The notes beneath the pieces were generated by a model. It ran no database searches. It was not told the DNA's origin and was given only the letters and a program-made list of their open reading frames with translations. The translations under genes were made by a program, and so were the position numbers. DNA of 64,000 bases. Source: Sphaerosporella brunnea. Lineage: Eukaryota; Ascomycota; Pezizomycetes; Pezizales; Pyronemataceae. Of the stretch, positions 11,660 through 23,208 are shown piece after piece (within the stretch, counting starts at the first letter, position 1; each line of letters starts with the position of its first letter). The stretch lies in the NCBI GenBank assembly GCA_008704415.1, contig VXIS01000065.1:1-64000 (forward strand), read 5' to 3'.

Positions 11660-13180
11660 AACCTGCCCGGGGAGGGGGATTGCTCACGTTTAAAAAAAAA
11701 AAAAAAATTCGTTAGCAGTTGTTTGAATCGTGAGTGTGAAGTGCCTACCTGGACTGCTCACTCGCTCCTGATCCATCGTGATCGTCCCTAGTGGTGGGCA
11801 CGACCGGAGGTTGACATTAGGACGTCATCGCCGACTTTGCTCGGCAGGTCGCGACCTGGGGGCACGGTGCACAGAATGGTGACCCTGGTGCGCCAGAAAG
11901 AACCAATGATCAGGTTTGGGGGCGTCCTTCGTAGCTTGCTCTGGTTCTTCGTAAGCGATGACCTGCTGTGACCCCTTTTCCACAACCCCACTCGTACAAG
12001 GTGGTGAGATGTTTGAGGCTGGGCCGCATTTTGTCACGGTAGAGCGTCCGTTCACCCGTCCGTTATTATTTCGGTCATGCGATATCACTCGTGCGAACCT
12101 TGTGGTCTAATAATATTATATCATTCTTTCGTACGGTACAATTTCAGTAAAATTCGTAAACTTATCCAAGATTACGTCAAACTATAGCAAAACTATAGCA
12201 AAACTAAAGAGAACGAGTTATCCGAATTTAAAAATGTCACGAGAAAGGTATGTTTTGGGTTTTTCTGGACGTTGTCGCCCCCGCCCCACTAAGACCCGTC
12301 GCTACTAAGACCCGTTGCGTAACCTCACGCCCCAGGATGGCTGTTTGTAGGCTTCCTGAGCGTCCTCCTCAAATTCAACCAATCCTTAGCGTTGGCAGTT
12401 CATACCAACTGCGGTGGTCCTGATCTCCACGCATATTGACCTGGATGTAGGCCGGTTTATCCGCAGTTTGAGCGCCGAGCCGATTGCGCTTTTTATTATG
12501 TATGAGGTTTCTATTTAATGTATTAGTTAATACTGCGTCTGTTGGGGAAAGAGCATGAGGTACCTGATTGAAAATGAGCGCTCTGAGGGCACTGAATTGG
12601 AGTGTGTGGAATATGCGGAGGGTAGCTTGTGCCAGCTCCGTCGAAGGGCTCCATTTCCTCCCAAAACTGCACCGCATCCTCGGCGTGACGTGACCCCAGA
12701 CGGGGTTCAATCGGGTGAACAAGTTCTGCCGAGCTTTACATTGGACGTACTGACCACGGGCTTTCTCACAGCCATACTTAACAAGAAAGGCGGTTATCAC
12801 CACATGCTCTTCGGGCGTATAACTATTGTTTTTGGCATCCGGGTTCTCATCGCAGCCCGGACCAGTGCGCCCATCGACCGCAAGAAGCTTTTATACACGC
12901 CTAGACCGCGGTATTTTTGGGGAAACCTTAGAAATCTTACAATCTCAAACGTATCAGCGATGCAAGCGAGGAGAAACATTCGATCCCTACCAATACCCTA
13001 TTGTTGGCCCCGGTCGTCACATATGCGCAGCGATGCGAAAGATTTTGGTTGGTTGGACATCCCTAGCCCTGGCCCGGTGCACAGTGTCTGACTCATATTG
13101 CCATATTGGGTTAAGTGTTTCATTAGGTATCACTCGTGCTGCCTTGTTCGCCATGTTCAAAACTGTATTTTTCAAACCCT
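11660..13180. other. Gene-poor stretch
   Basis: A run of A lies at 11692-11706. The frame at 12555-13091 (plus) and the one at 12375-12803 (minus) overlap and neither shows a convincing domain. Confidence 0.35.
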
Positions 13181-13296
13181 TACCGCATAAACTCGCAAGC
13201 AAGAGACTGGCTAAGTCACTACGCCATATAGGCTTAGTGACTTTGCCTACATGGCGCAGTGACTTAGCCAGCTCTTGCTTGCGAGTTTATGCGGTA
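13181..13296. mobile_element. TACCG-ended MITE (T family), copy T2
   Basis: An almost perfect fold-back: TACCGCATAAACTCGCAAGC on the left is matched by the complement of GCTTGCGAGTTTATGCGGTA on the right. The arms extend about 48 bp, through CTGGCTAAGTCACT, leaving a loop of under 20 bp. TA flanks both ends. It ends about 340 bp upstream of the 13633 gene, inside its likely promoter region. Confidence 0.8.
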
Positions 13297-13632
13297 TAAC
13301 TCCACACCACAACCCCAAATCAAAATCGGAAACTGTAGGATTGTTCTCCGCCTCTTTCTCTTTATTTCTACGGTTATTAAATAAATTCTTTCTTTTGGTA
13401 ATGGTTGGAAGAAGGGGTTCATTTTCAGCGCGACCTTCCCTGCCGCGCTACCTCGTCTAGGTGTCCGGCACACTCTAGCAAAGTCCCACCGTTACATAAG
13501 CGTTACCCCCGCATCCGCTTCCAGCCACCTTAACCCTAACCGCGTCGATCTCACGATCACCCCACACTCGGTGTGTCGCTCCCCCAAAACTCTGTCTCCC
13601 CACCCCCCCCCCCATCAACAGTCAACATCACC

Positions 13633-16600
13633 ATGGCAGCTCCAGCCCCCAACGCTCTCTGCACCGCCCTCAATCTGCAAAATGAAGCCAAGTGTGTCAC
13701 GCCCGCGCAGTCTGCCAATGGCCTCTTCTGCGCCTTCCACGCGAAGCAGTGCCATGCGTTGTATGTAGGCTATAAGCGACGCACCGCCGAACTCGAATCG
13801 CTCGAGCAAAATCCGCCTCCTACGCTTCCCAAGGACTACGGAAATACCGATTGGGCGTCCTTCAGCTCGGCGGTGGAGCTGCGGAAAGTACAGGAATATT
13901 TGAATCACCGCTTGTTGCTGTTGCATCGTTGCATCACGGCTCGCGATTGGCATCATTCACATTTCTACGGAGACAACTCCGATTTTGGCCATCAGAAGTT
14001 TTTGGATAGACTGCGCGGGAATAGAGTTACCGTTACCGGCGCCTTGCTGAGGATTGAGCGCAGAATGTTGGGTCTGAAATACAAGGATGCCGAGTGGATG
14101 GAGTGGGTGCGCTCCCTGCAGCTTGCCGAGGACACGAAGAGCGCGGCGGAGAAGAAGAAGGTGAAGGCCGAGCATGCTCTGTTCCGTGAGAATCAGGCGA
14201 AGATTGAGAAGGCGCGCGAGGAGGAGGAGAAGAGAAGACGCGAAGAGCGCGAGAAGGAAGAAGTGTGGGACCCTGTCGAGGACATCATTGAGGAGCAGCG
14301 CATCCGGTATGTTGCCCTGTTGCGTATGCTGTTGAGGAAGGAAGGCGTTGGCGAGCAGGAGGAGGAGATGGCCCTGAAGATGGCGCGCGATCTAGCTGGA
14401 AACACTGAGGGCCTTGATGAAGAAGCTCTGGAGCGCTATCGGGCCCAACGAGAAGCCGAGGGCAAGGGGGTGGTTACTCGCATGGAGATGGAAAAAGATA
14501 TTGCCTTCGTTGCGCGCCCGTTCATGGTCACCATGGGCGAGCCCTCGGAGAAGAGGCTCTCAAATGCTACCGACGACGAAACCAAGAAGAAGTTGGCCGA
14601 GTTGGAAGATATCGAGGACCTCGAAATGAAGCGGCTCATCGAACGCATGAATAGGCTGGCGCACATGGAACGGGGTGTGAGCAATTACAACCTGAAGGAT
14701 CGCGAGGAGAGCCTGAAGAAGGTCCGCGAAGAGTCCACCACCATCCGAGAGTATATGATGATTCGTCTCATCACCAAGAATCCCGCGTTTTTGATTGTGG
14801 CCCTCGAATGTGAATCGCTCAATGAGTTCCTGGCGCATCCAAATCTTAGAAACACCGACTTGAGAGATCTCGCCTTGCAGCTAGCCCTCAATTCGAAGGA
14901 GCTAATCCGCGATGCTTGCTCCGATTACTGGGCAGAAATAGCTCTCGAAAAGGAGCAGAAAGCCGTTCCAAGCACCGGCAAAGCCGAGCCTGAGGGAAAG
15001 CAGAAGCAGCTTGCGATCGGGTCTTCGCAGCCCAAAGCCGTTTCCGCACCCAAGAAAAACGGAAAATTTATCATTGTCGATGGAAAGAAGATACCGGTGC
15101 TGCAAGGGAAAGACGAGCCAGAAGTGGTTGAAACGCATCGCACAGAGCGTGTCCTGGTTTGTGGGCGGTGGATTCACAACTACCCCGAGGAGCGACGTCT
15201 GCCCCGGTAAGCCCCTTCTCTGAAAGACGAAACAAATTCTTATTCCTGTCATAGCCGTGGCTGGTTCCAATTCGCAATGATAACCGGCTGCAACCTCTGG
15301 CGTGCGATCGAACTCTGTAACTCTTGGGAAGAATTCCACGATCTGAACCATCTCTCGCTGCAAGGCTACTTCATCGGCACAAACATGATCCAGCTTGGTG
15401 AGAATGATCCCGTCTTCTATCAGCATGCCCGGAGAATGGGTTTCGTACCATACGCGCGATCGACCAACGCCGAGCAAGCCACCGGATCCTCGCAATCTGG
15501 AAGACACGGCCGTACCGGCCGGGTTCATACGGCCGCCCAGACGAGGAACTACATATGCGCCAACATGGGACGTGATCTCGATGGCACCCGCCGCTTCATC
15601 GCTATGGCAAAGGCGTGGTGCTCGGAGGTGGTCATTTGGGCCCGTGACTGCAAAACGGGCAAGATAATCACCGAGCCGCCAGAGAAGGAGCGCTGGTTCC
15701 GCCGGGTCAAGGCTGGCCCCGGTAGAGCCAACCGTGGACAGTGGACGGTGACCGACGAGTTTAGCACTCAGTGGAAGGCTTCTATCGATGCTAACCGCCC
15801 GTGGAGATTCAAGTTCCGCGACTGCGTCGATATCGTCATCTGGGATCGATGGCCCGGAAGACATCACGAGATGTTTGAGACCTCGGTTTTAACACTGCTC
15901 AACAAAGGCATGAAGCTGAAGGATCAGATTTCCGTCATGGAGACGACGTTCAATGTGTACAAGAAGTGCCTGGAGGAAGAGGAAGGGCCGAAAGGTAAAA
16001 AGACGCTTGAAGCCAAGGCGATTCTCGAGGACATGCGACAGTTCCGTCTCAACCGTACCTCTGCGGAAATGAAGGGCAAAGCACCGTTCCTCTTCTATGA
16101 CGAGGTAGATGAGCAGATCGACTGGGCATATGGAATCTACGACAACGACCCGTACTGGAAGCGTGTGGATGGCCACGAGGTTGATAACATGTACGACCTG
16201 TCCAAGAAGATAAATGCCGCATCCAGTCAGGGGGAGCACAACCTACTGATGACGCCGTACTACATTCATGTTCTAAAAGCTGCCTTCCGCCCGCGAATTT
16301 ACAAAGATGATATGGCCGAAAACGGGGTCGAGGCAGAGACCAAATTGCGTCTCGTTAACGGCAAAGAGGTCACATATGGGCGATTCCCTGAGGCCCAAGA
16401 AGATGACGGCGATGAAGAGTGGGAGGATGAAGACGATGATGATGAGAGCGATATCAGTTACGCCGAGGAAGTATGGTTTGAGGCCCACGAAGAGGCAGAA
16501 TATTTTGAAGAATGGGCCACGGGTAGAGAACATCCCTTCAACAACGTGATAGTCTGGTCTGACATCTCTTTTCTATAGATTTTGCCGAAGATGTCTACCA

Positions 16601-17730
16601 AGCGCAGATTAAGCGTGACCCCGCCGAATTCCGCAAGTTCGAAGCGGCGCGTCAATTCATCCTCGATCTTCAAAAGAAGGGGAACGTAAACCAGATGAAC
16701 GAACGAACACGTCGTAAGCTGGCTGAAAAGCAGGCTGAACTTACTGCCGGTGGAATCGCCTTCATTCCCCACAGTTCTCTGGTAGATCTCCTTCCCATCG
16801 TTCCAGATTGCACCCGCTCATTACATCTGTAATCTATAGTATTGCCAGGCTATCATCTTCTACCTTTGGGGAGACGATATGACACCCCTCGGCGGCGTCC
16901 AAGACTCCTTTGAAATCCTCAAAGACACCGCCAAGCGGGCAGCCAACCCGCCCCCGCGCCGGCGCCGCGTCCCCCCAAAGGAAATCTGGGATAAATACGA
17001 CGCTTTAGTAGCCGAGCAAGGTCACAGTCCGGAAGACATTCGGAACGGCGATTTCAAGCCCCCCAAGAGCTGGGACCACGAGATTCGGCTCACAATTGCG
17101 CAATTGTACAAAGAAGGCGTCATAAAGCCCACCTACGAGCTACACTGTAGCCAAGCTATCGCCGGCGGCGAGCCATTGCGCATGTACATCGACTACCGCC
17201 AACTAGTCGGCCGCATAATCCCGTACGGCCCCAAACCTCCAGGTCCAGAATACCTCAAGGAAGAAATGGAGAAATGGGCGGCCAAATACCCGCAGGCTAG
17301 GTTCTCGCTGCTGAAAATGAAGAGTGCTGAATTCTTTTGGAAACGAGAGTGGGAGGGTGAAGATGCGACCAATACCGCGATCCAAGATACACAGGGAAGG
17401 ATCTGGGAGTGGACTCAGCATCCGAAGGATTGTCCTTTCTCCGAGTACTACATGCATGAAAGCTTGTGTCGCATCCGGGCCGGCCCGCCGAGGGTGGATC
17501 GAAGAAATGATATCCACATGACTAGCGATATGGAGGAGAGGACTAGAGTCAGAATCGATACGGTGCTCATCTTGTGTCCGGATGGTAGCGATAAGAGTAA
17601 GGAGTTTACGTGGTTCGCGGCGGCGAACTATAGGAAGCGTCCCCTCGGAGTAGACCCGGACTGGGCGAGGAGCTTTGTCAATGTAGATGTGGAGTTTTTG
17701 AGGGCGTTGGGTGATGAATGGTGGGACTGA
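13633..17730 (+). CDS. Large fungal protein of unknown function, N-terminal Cys/His cluster, 4 exons
   Basis: Exons 13633-15206, 15255-16522, 16579-16781 and 16840-17730 join in frame to about 1311 aa. The introns (48, 56 and 58 nt) begin gtaagc, gtagag and gtagat and end in tag. The start is ATG 13633 in a good context (tcaccATGG), just after a C tract. Residues 10-45 hold Cys and His spaced CTALNLQNEAKC, then FCAFHAKQC, which could be a zinc-binding knuckle. Residues 165-240 are Lys/Glu-rich and probably coiled coil. Later come Trp-rich blocks, an acidic run (DDGDEEWEDEDDDDESD) at the end of exon 2, and an Arg/Pro-rich segment PPRRRRVPP in exon 4. No signal peptide or membrane segment. The two large open frames before and after 16840 could be called separate genes, but the third intron restores frame exactly. 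I do not recognise a characterised family. Confidence 0.8.
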
Positions 17731-18026
17731 TCTACTTAGGGGAGCGATTTAGGGGGCGAGGATTTCTTTTTATGTACTCAGTCTACTACATACATGTGCT
17801 TATGACGGAAATCAAAGAGTGATCCGAATCATATCACCGCTGTGCCCATAGGAAACCAGCCAATTTTTCAAAGTTCTTTTTATGCATTCTATTTACCAGT
17901 TAAATTTTTTTTCTCCATCTGAAGGTTTCTCTAATGCGAACTTTCAGCTGCTTTTCATAAGTCATAAACCTTCGTCCCACTTAGATATAGCACTCTCAGT
18001 CAATTCACCCTCAGTTAATCTATACC

Positions 18027-18614
18027 ATGAAGATCTCTGCAGTTGTTTTCCTGATCACCGCCCTATGCTCCCTCGGCATGAGCTCTCAGGGCTTTACCGA
18101 ATTCTACCTCCTCCCGGAAGGCGCAGACTTCAACCATCCAGCGCTGAACACCACTCTCATCATCGAGCTCCTCTCCCACGGCGTCGACCCCGCCAACCTC
18201 CCCTCGCTTCCCCCGCACATCCAGAGCGGCATGCAAGCCCTCACCAAGCGCAGCATGCCGACAGACCCACCAGAGCTCGCGTGTGAGACCTCAGCCCTCT
18301 CCCCTTGGGCCTACGACGTCCAGCAGCTTTCGAAGCGCCTCCAGCAGAAGGCGCTGCGGGACCGCGATTGCTGCCAGCTCGAGGAGGTTGGCAAGTGCTC
18401 GCAGCTGGTCGGGTTCCAGAGCGCCGCGGTGAGTCTGTGCGGCGCCAGGAGAGGCGTGTGTCTCAAGTGCAAGGATGTCGCGGGGGCGGTGGAGCGGGTT
18501 GCGGAAGCGTGCAGGAAGGGCTTCAAGGCCGCTGGCAGGGTTGCGTGGATGGACACCGTGGATGTTGCTGTCCACAGGCGGGAAAAGAAGTGGGCGTCTC
18601 GGTTTCCGTTTTGA
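18027..18614 (+). CDS. Small secreted 8-cysteine protein (paralog A)
   Basis: A single-exon 195 aa protein. The start MKISAVVFLITALCSLGMSS is a signal peptide. The mature part has LPEGADFNHPAL, a Lys-Arg pair (LTKR) that could be a Kex2 site, then a cysteine domain in the order CET, CC, C, C, CxxC, C, with DRDCCQ as the most distinctive part. The same pattern, including LPEG.D...PAL, CET..SP and CCQ, is found in the protein at 22558, so the two are paralogs. It ends in KKWASRFPF. Small secreted cysteine-rich proteins of fungi are often called effector candidates or cell-surface proteins, but nothing here shows activity. Confidence 0.85.
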   Translation: MKISAVVFLITALCSLGMSSQGFTEFYLLPEGADFNHPALNTTLIIELLSHGVDPANLPSLPPHIQSGMQALTKRSMPTDPPELACETSALSPWAYDVQQLSKRLQQKALRDRDCCQLEEVGKCSQLVGFQSAAVSLCGARRGVCLKCKDVAGAVERVAEACRKGFKAAGRVAWMDTVDVAVHRREKKWASRFPF

Positions 18615-19495
18615 ATATGCTGGAGGGTCGGGGGGGGGGGGGGCTGCGGGTAATGGTGGTGGGTGCGGGAGTTGCGCGCTGGTGGGACGGGTTTTGCTGG
18701 TTATAGTTGAGATTTTTGCTGTTGCCATATTGGGAAATTTGAGCTGTATATTCTTTGCTTCTTCCCAGCTTTGCCAGCGCTGTTGACGTTGTGGCCGAGT
18801 GGCATGCGCCGAATTGAACGCCAAGGTTCGGTGATCCCCATTGTCTGTAATCCATTCGGCGAAGTTCGCAAATAAAAAGCGCGGTAGATTCGGTCACGAT
18901 CCGATCTCACTTATGTTTCTCCCTCTTCATGCGATAAACTTGCTAGACCCAAGCAGTAATCGACGTACTACATACAAGGAGGAAACACTGGCACTCCTCC
19001 AACGGTAAAATCGAGAATGAGATGCAATTGGCGAAAGATGACGGGTTCTCCGCTTGAGAATCCGTTCGACCAGGTAAAGACGAAAGATATAAAGCGATTC
19101 GCGTTTTGGAAAGTATTGACTGGCCAGCCTTCCAGAGGTAAAGTGTTGATCGTGGGCTGCGAGTGTATGATGGGACCGTGTGATGGATGGCTTGTCGCAG
19201 GAACAGTAGACTTGCGGTGTTCTGCAGTCGGAAGCAGGGCTCGGTCGAGTTCTTCCTCTCTTGGGCGGGTACATACAAATGGGGTTGTACTATCTCTGGT
19301 AACTAAAACAGGAGGGGAACCAGCACCCTAACCGCAACGTGAAGAGGTTGTCGTCAAGCTTAAGCTGAAACTCACATAGTTAGCTGAGTCACTACCACAG
19401 AACCATACCTATCCTCACCAGTGTCGTTTATATCAAGACGTAAGGGCTGATGCAGCACAACAGCAGGTCCCGGCCAGGAGACACATCTGTACCTT

Positions 19496-19540
19496 ATGCC
19501 ATGGCCGCAAGCGGCCGAATGCAATTTGGAGTTAAAAAAG
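19496..19540 (+). repeat. LINE-like 3' tail, dispersed copy
   Basis: TGCCATGGCCGCAAGCGGCC followed by GAATGCAAT matches the 3' end (minus strand) of the retroposon at 53157-54472. Further copies lie near 29626 (plus) and 36604 (minus). The tail ends here in an A-rich run. Confidence 0.6.
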
Positions 19541-19694
19541 AAAAGCAGCAGATATGACAAAGAAGCGATTCGGTTTGTGTCGATGTAAAGCGGTTGGGGG
19601 CTCAAAATCCTCTCAATCCAGCCAATGCGCGGCGAACAGTGCGGAACCGATACTTGGGAGATCGATGTTGTCAAGACCGTTCTGGGCGATATGT

Positions 19695-20200
19695 ATCCTC
19701 AGTCCTCAACTTCACCAGCCACTCGAACATATCCCAGGAGCGCCTCGAAGTAGGAGTCTCTGAAAGCCCCGCGGCGCGCATCCAACGCCGCCCACAGTGA
19801 GCTCTCCCAGACGACCACCAGCTCATCGGCCAGAACCCGCGCTGCATTCGTTCTGAGGTTTGGCAAAGCGTCGTATTCCGCTTGCATGGTCCACAGGGCG
19901 TAATGCATCTACTCGCGAGGGGGGAAGGCTGTTGATGTGCTGCCGGTTCCAACTGCAGACGGCGAACGCTCGCAGATCGTCATGATGGAACAAGCCCCAG
20001 GATTTGTGCTGGAGTTGGTCTCGCATGATGACGGATAGTTTGATGGAGAGGCGTACTTTTAGTGTGTTAAGTGTAGGAGATGGAAGCAGTAATGTTGATG
20101 GCCTGCTCGCGTAGATGTCAGATCGTATTTGGGATTGACGAGCTGACAGAAATAAACTACATAACTCCTTCACTGCTATCACTCGTATTTGAAGCTGCAC
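19695..20200 (-). pseudogene. Decayed coding fragment, unknown
   Basis: Two minus-strand frames read like protein in succession: one with HKSWGLFHHDDLRAFAVCSW and, after a frame change near 19910, one with MHYALWTMQAEYDALPNLRT and WESSLWAALDARRGAFRDSY. The second frame has no start upstream. It is probably a gene relic with a frameshift, or an exon pair. I do not recognise the family. Confidence 0.25.
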
Positions 20201-20954
20201 CAGCGCTCACCGGGCTAACGGGGCTCTAATACAGGGTAGTTAACATCACGGATACCTTTTAACTACAGCGGATTACATGAAGAACACCGCCATAAACAGC
20301 GACTCCAAACTGAACGACACTATACAAACCGAGCTCATCCGATGGAATTGGGGTCCCAGTATGGTAGAGGCTTCCGCCTCAAGAAGTGGCGCTTTTATGA
20401 GTGGAAACATGACTGGGAAGAGAAGGCAGGATGAAAGATTCCGTCTCTGGTCCCCCCAATATCGTTCTCTAAAGCAATCAAGGTATGCCTTGTGACCGTG
20501 GGGCATTGGGATCAGATGTCGCGTTCCACGAATGGTTCTCCTCTGTTGGCTGATTTCGGGCATCTTGCTTCTCTTGGTGGCGTGGTAGGGAGCAGTCGCA
20601 GCTAAGCATTTTTTGCCTTTGCTGGTATGCCTTCCAAGTTGTCACCGCATTGCCATTACCGTGTTTCTCCATGTTGACCGCAGTCAACTATAGTTTCCCC
20701 CCAAAACCTAGCAAGCCTTCTGCTACCCATGGCATACCTTATACCGATATTTCGGAGTACGGGTGCAGCTGCCAGGCGTCGCCCGGCTGCGGCTCCACAC
20801 ACAATTCCGGAGGAGTGGGAATCGTGATAGCATTAACAGCAGCACCAGAAACAACGGTATGAGAATGCTTAATATACGCCAAGGAGACCAGATGAAATCA
20901 GAATGCGCTGTAGGATCTGATTGCAAGGGATAATGCAGAGAGAGTAGTATGGAT

Positions 20955-21289
20955 CAGTGTTCCTAATCGCCAGCCCAAAAAGCCCGGCTGTGCGGGCGGC
21001 TGCCAAAAGGCAACAGCCCGGCTGTCTCAAATCACGACGGGCTGGCTGCCGGGCTGCCAAGCACTTTCGACTGAGGTGAATCTGTCATGCAACCATCAGT
21101 TCGACCTAGTTACGTCGTAAACTGAAGAAACCGAAGAGTGTTTTTGTATAGCTGTTGCTCCATTCCCCATAGCGCATGATCCCTGCATCCGCTGGAAGCC
21201 CGCCAGCCAGCCCGACGTGGGCTGCAGCCCAAACAGCCCGCCCGTCTTATCGATCAGTCCGACGGGCGGGCTGGCTATTAGGAACACTG
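20955..21289. mobile_element. hAT-type MITE, copy 2
   Basis: It begins CAGTGTTCCTAATCGCCAGC and ends GGCTGGCTATTAGGAACACTG, giving inverted termini related to copy 1. Length is 335 bp. The flanking octamers (GTATGGAT and GTAGGATA) only partly agree, so the target duplication has decayed or the ends are slightly off. The interior is GC-rich with many CCCGGCTG/CAGCCGGG units. No coding capacity. Confidence 0.75.
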
Positions 21290-22557
21290 GTAGGATAAGA
21301 AGGTAACTGCGGCTGCAGCCGTCTGGGCTCCTATTGGGGAGAAGCTCCTCCTTCTTATGGTAAGGCTACCCTTCGGCGATACGCTTCAAGTTGCATTGTG
21401 GTGATAGTTTCCTCCAATAACATGATTCCTCTCTAAGCAGTCCATCATTCCTTGTGGCTTCAAGCAGACGTAAAAAAGCCCCGGCGGCGCAGTGGTATAA
21501 ATAGAATTGGAACCCCTGTGGGTGGCGGGCTCAATTATTCACCATGTGTTTTTTTGTCTTGAAGGAGTGAATCATAGTAGGCCACTCGCATCAGGCCAAG
21601 CCTCCTCAAACCAAGGTATTTCAGGGACTGGCGGTCTACCAAAGAAATAGAATGCAAATGGAGATGTGCGCAATTAATGGACGCACGCACTGTGTTACAA
21701 GGCCCACGCCAGGCTTTCAATCTGTGGCCAGATGGAGTCACACTTGTAGAATGCCGCTTCTTACATATCATTGAGGTCTACCGCGCCGCCTGAGCACCTC
21801 AGCTGGCTTATTATCTATTCCCTTCACAAGATCCGTGTGAAGGAGGCGTGAGCATGGCATATATGGCTATAAAAGAATTGTCCTGTATGCGTGAACGACG
21901 TTAAAGAAGGCTATTTGCGAACCGTGATAACCTGGGAGACAAGCGGAGGTGGGGAGATGGGTCTTTGAGGGACGCCCTTCCTGGATGCCACCATCATCAT
22001 CAAAACCAAACAACGATTCGATGCGTGGTGCTTGAGAGTATGTACTCGAGTCGGGCATCTTAACATATGCATGCAGGTATATATAAATGCAGTCTCAAGT
22101 GGCAGCCCTGCTGCTATAATGTAGTAGATGGGAGAGCCCGATGTTTTACTACAACAGTGCACAAGCCATCACTCGGCTGGCTGAGTGACTGTGTGGGTAG
22201 ACGACAAAGCACTGTTTTAAAAGCATTACAGCGGACGTTGCTCATTCATAACTATCGCCTGATAGACACAAAGAAAAAAAGCCACATGCATCACGCATAA
22301 TGATTCTAGCATTTGACTGCGCCATTTACCTTTGAATGCGTACTTCAAAGATTTGAATGCGCCATTCAAAGGTCTGGTACGTATTCCCCGAGGAGAATTG
22401 CCCAGAGGCTCATCCTTGTTGCTTTTTTGTTCTCACTTGTGCTCCCTCCCGGCTTCCCTACAACTTAAGTTGATCCTTCGCGTACCACCTCTTTCATCCC
22501 TCGCCTAAGTGGAAATTTATCTAATTCTCGATAGGACCCCGTGGCATCACCAAAAAC
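21290..22557. other. No supported gene
   Basis: Mixed intergenic DNA. A 46 bp hairpin with 11 bp arms (ACCTTTGAATG and its complement) lies at 22329-22374, about 180 bp upstream of the secreted-protein gene. Confidence 0.4.
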
Positions 22558-23208
22558 ATGAAGCTTCACTTTGCTTCCATCATCATTCTCTCTTTGGGAG
22601 CACTCATCAAGGCCACCGAAATATCCAACGGTGGATCCTCGGTTGGCCACAAGGGCGGTGTCCTCGTTCACGAAGAGACCGAGATGGTTGAGGTTTTGCG
22701 CCTCCCTGAGGGTTTCGACTACAGGGATCCTGCCTTGGGCATCCAGCAGCGCGAGGATGGTGTCTTTTTGATCCCCGACTACGCCAAGATCGATGGCGCC
22801 AACCTGACGACGATGGCGGTCACCGTCCAGACCTGGTGCGAGACGACTCCGGCTTCCCCGTTCGTCACCGACATCATCCAGCTCACCTACTACTTGTACG
22901 GAATCAAGGACTGGAACTGCTGCCAGATGCGCAAGGACTTTCCTTGTACCAACATGAAGAAGTATGCCAGTGCTGCCACCGACATCTGCGGTCCTTACCT
23001 TGCCTGTCACAAGTGCCAGCTCTCGGGTGAGAGCACCCAGAAGATCTTCAAGTCGTGCATGAACTCGAAGTGGGGAAAGGCTGGTGGATATGTTCGGTAA
23101 GCCGTCTAACTGTTACTTCTTGTTGTTATTGATGCTGATATGCTGCGTAGTCGTATCTACGATGGCTGGTTCCCGTATATGACCGATGTCAACGTGTACC
23201 ACACCTAA
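22558..23208 (+). CDS. Small secreted 8-cysteine protein (paralog B), 2 exons
   Basis: Exon 1 is 22558-23096; the 54 nt intron (gtaagc...gcgtag) is followed by exon 2 at 23151-23208, giving 198 aa. The signal peptide is MKLHFASIIILSLGALIKAT. The mature region has VLRLPEGFDYRDPALG, then the cysteine domain: CETTPASP, DWNCCQ, PC, ICG, ACHKC and SC, eight cysteines in the same order as the protein at 18027. The C-terminal tail WFPYMTDVNVYHT comes from exon 2 and has no counterpart in paralog A. The genes are about 4 kb apart on the same strand, with a hAT MITE between them. Secretion is well supported; function is unknown. Confidence 0.85.

Larger units (their letters stand above)
18615..20954. 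other. Intergenic stretch with decayed fragments
   Basis: A G run lies at 18629-18642. A copy of the LINE-like 3' tail lies near 19498-19530 (annotated separately). Otherwise the stretch is unremarkable apart from the fragment at 19695-20200. Confidence 0.4.

Noticed and set aside
12955..13060. Cytochrome P450 heme-loop-like phrase (YPIVGPGRHICAAM)
   Set aside because: A single short phrase without the rest of the fold (no ExxR, no I-helix) in an otherwise featureless region.
16879..17730. Separate gene of 283 codons starting at ATG 16879
   Set aside because: The intron at 16782-16839 joins the preceding exon to this frame exactly, and the frame is open upstream of the ATG to the acceptor, so I merged it with the 13633 gene.
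21480..21550. tRNA-like segment (GGCGCAGTGGTATAA, then GGCGGGCTCAATTATT)
   Set aside because: It has an A-box-like and a poor B-box-like piece, but no acceptor stem pairing; not an intact tRNA, possibly chance or a SINE head.
22329..22374. 46 bp hairpin upstream of secreted protein B
   Set aside because: The 11 bp arms could be a small regulatory palindrome, but there is no second copy and no other evidence.
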